Shown here piece by piece: positions 63,863 to 64,000 of a DNA stretch of 64,000 bases (positions are counted from its first letter, which is position 1; the number at the start of each line of letters is the position of its first letter). Below the pieces are notes generated by a model. That model made no database searches and was not told the DNA's origin. It saw nothing but the letters and a program-made list of their open reading frames with translations. The stretch comes from Dokdonella_A sp044227025 (GTDB lineage: Bacteria > Pseudomonadota > Gammaproteobacteria > Xanthomonadales > Rhodanobacteraceae): NCBI RefSeq assembly GCF_044227025.1, contig NZ_JBGAFX010000009.1, positions 12,588 to 76,587 of the forward strand, given 5' to 3'. The translations under genes and the position numbers were made by a program.

Positions 63863-64000
63863 TGAATCGCCCCGGAAATCCCGGAGGCTGTTTGGTTTGA
63901 GTCACACCTCGATGGCGGACTCGTGCTGACGATAATAGTTTTCTTCGGCTTCTGCTGGAGGAATGTATCCGATGGAGCCGAGCAGGCGGCGATGGTTGTA
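63863..64000 (-). mobile_element. IS3-family insertion sequence, terminal part
   Basis: TGAATCGCCCCGGAAATCCC followed by GGAGGCT at 63863-63889 matches the terminal inverted repeat type of IS3-family elements. The transposase C-terminus follows and the element continues past the right edge. The outer target-site duplication cannot be checked. Confidence 0.75.
63902..64000 (-). CDS. IS3-family transposase OrfB, C-terminal fragment
   Basis: The last 32 residues, YNHRRLLGSIGYIPPAEAEE then NYYRQHESAIEV, are the characteristic C-terminus of the OrfB (DDE) integrase-like transposase of IS3 elements, where YNxRRxHSSIGYxxPxE ends the catalytic domain. The catalytic residues lie beyond the right edge, so activity cannot be judged. 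The stop is about 40 bp inside the IS terminus. Confidence 0.8.
   Translation of the reverse strand, partial: YNHRRLLGSIGYIPPAEAEENYYRQHESAIEV

Overview
The window is GC-rich, densely packed bacterial chromosome. Gene content and family resemblance point to a gammaproteobacterium of the Xanthomonadales/Lysobacterales, most likely a Rhodanobacteraceae or Dokdonella-like organism. The evidence is a copL-copA-copB copper operon, a HutF-type histidine pathway, DUF3147 and YaeQ family proteins, intergenic palindromes of the kind common in that order, and secreted proteins sharing an IF-x-DGF C-terminal tail. This is inference from families; no rRNA or tRNA gene is present to confirm it.

Layout. 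1-9.9 kb: the 5' end of an acyltransferase gene, a YCII-domain protein, a DUF885 peptidase-like protein, and a run of small exported proteins (Sel1-type, MopE-type metal-binding, EF-hand lipoprotein, DUF4398/OmpA-like pair, cupin, unknowns). 10-15 kb: a WS/DGAT acyltransferase, a CPA2 antiporter and a secreted parallel beta-helix protein. 15.3-18.6 kb: an ECF sigma factor followed 1 nt later by a TPR Ser/Thr kinase. 18.5-24.6 kb: GNAT, Slp-like lipoprotein, PQQ dehydrogenase, and an overlapping CDF transporter/histidine kinase/LytTR regulator operon. 24.6-28.1 kb: a second, paralogous sigma-kinase module. 28-33.6 kb: YjbR-like protein, GNAT, and an RND efflux pair. 33.8-45.8 kb: mfd, a small exported protein, Hsp33, GNAT, fsr, an old yellow enzyme, a cysteine-dioxygenase-like protein, an NPP-type phosphodiesterase and hutF. 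45.9-51.8 kb: a frameshifted trypsin-like protease, a delta-60-repeat protein and hutI. 51.9-63.1 kb: pseudouridine synthase, yaeQ, a flavoprotein, DUF3147, RIO kinase, MFS, rarA, copL-copA-copB and rlmJ. 63.2-64 kb: lower-GC sequence with a small membrane protein and the end of an IS3-family element.

How it fits together. Most genes are housekeeping or envelope functions in short operons. Several operons show stop-start overlaps (DUF4398/OmpA pair, CDF/kinase/regulator, copA/copB). Four exported proteins of unrelated architecture (3737-4297, 13021-15144, 45955-48572, 48943-50331) end in a near-identical IF-x-(D/W)GF tail, which looks like a shared C-terminal sorting or secretion tag. Two genes, mfd and copB, carry in-frame copies of palindromic elements that otherwise lie between genes. 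The two sigma-kinase modules both have Thr-Thr where other ECF factors have acidic residues, which suggests sigma activation by phosphorylation.
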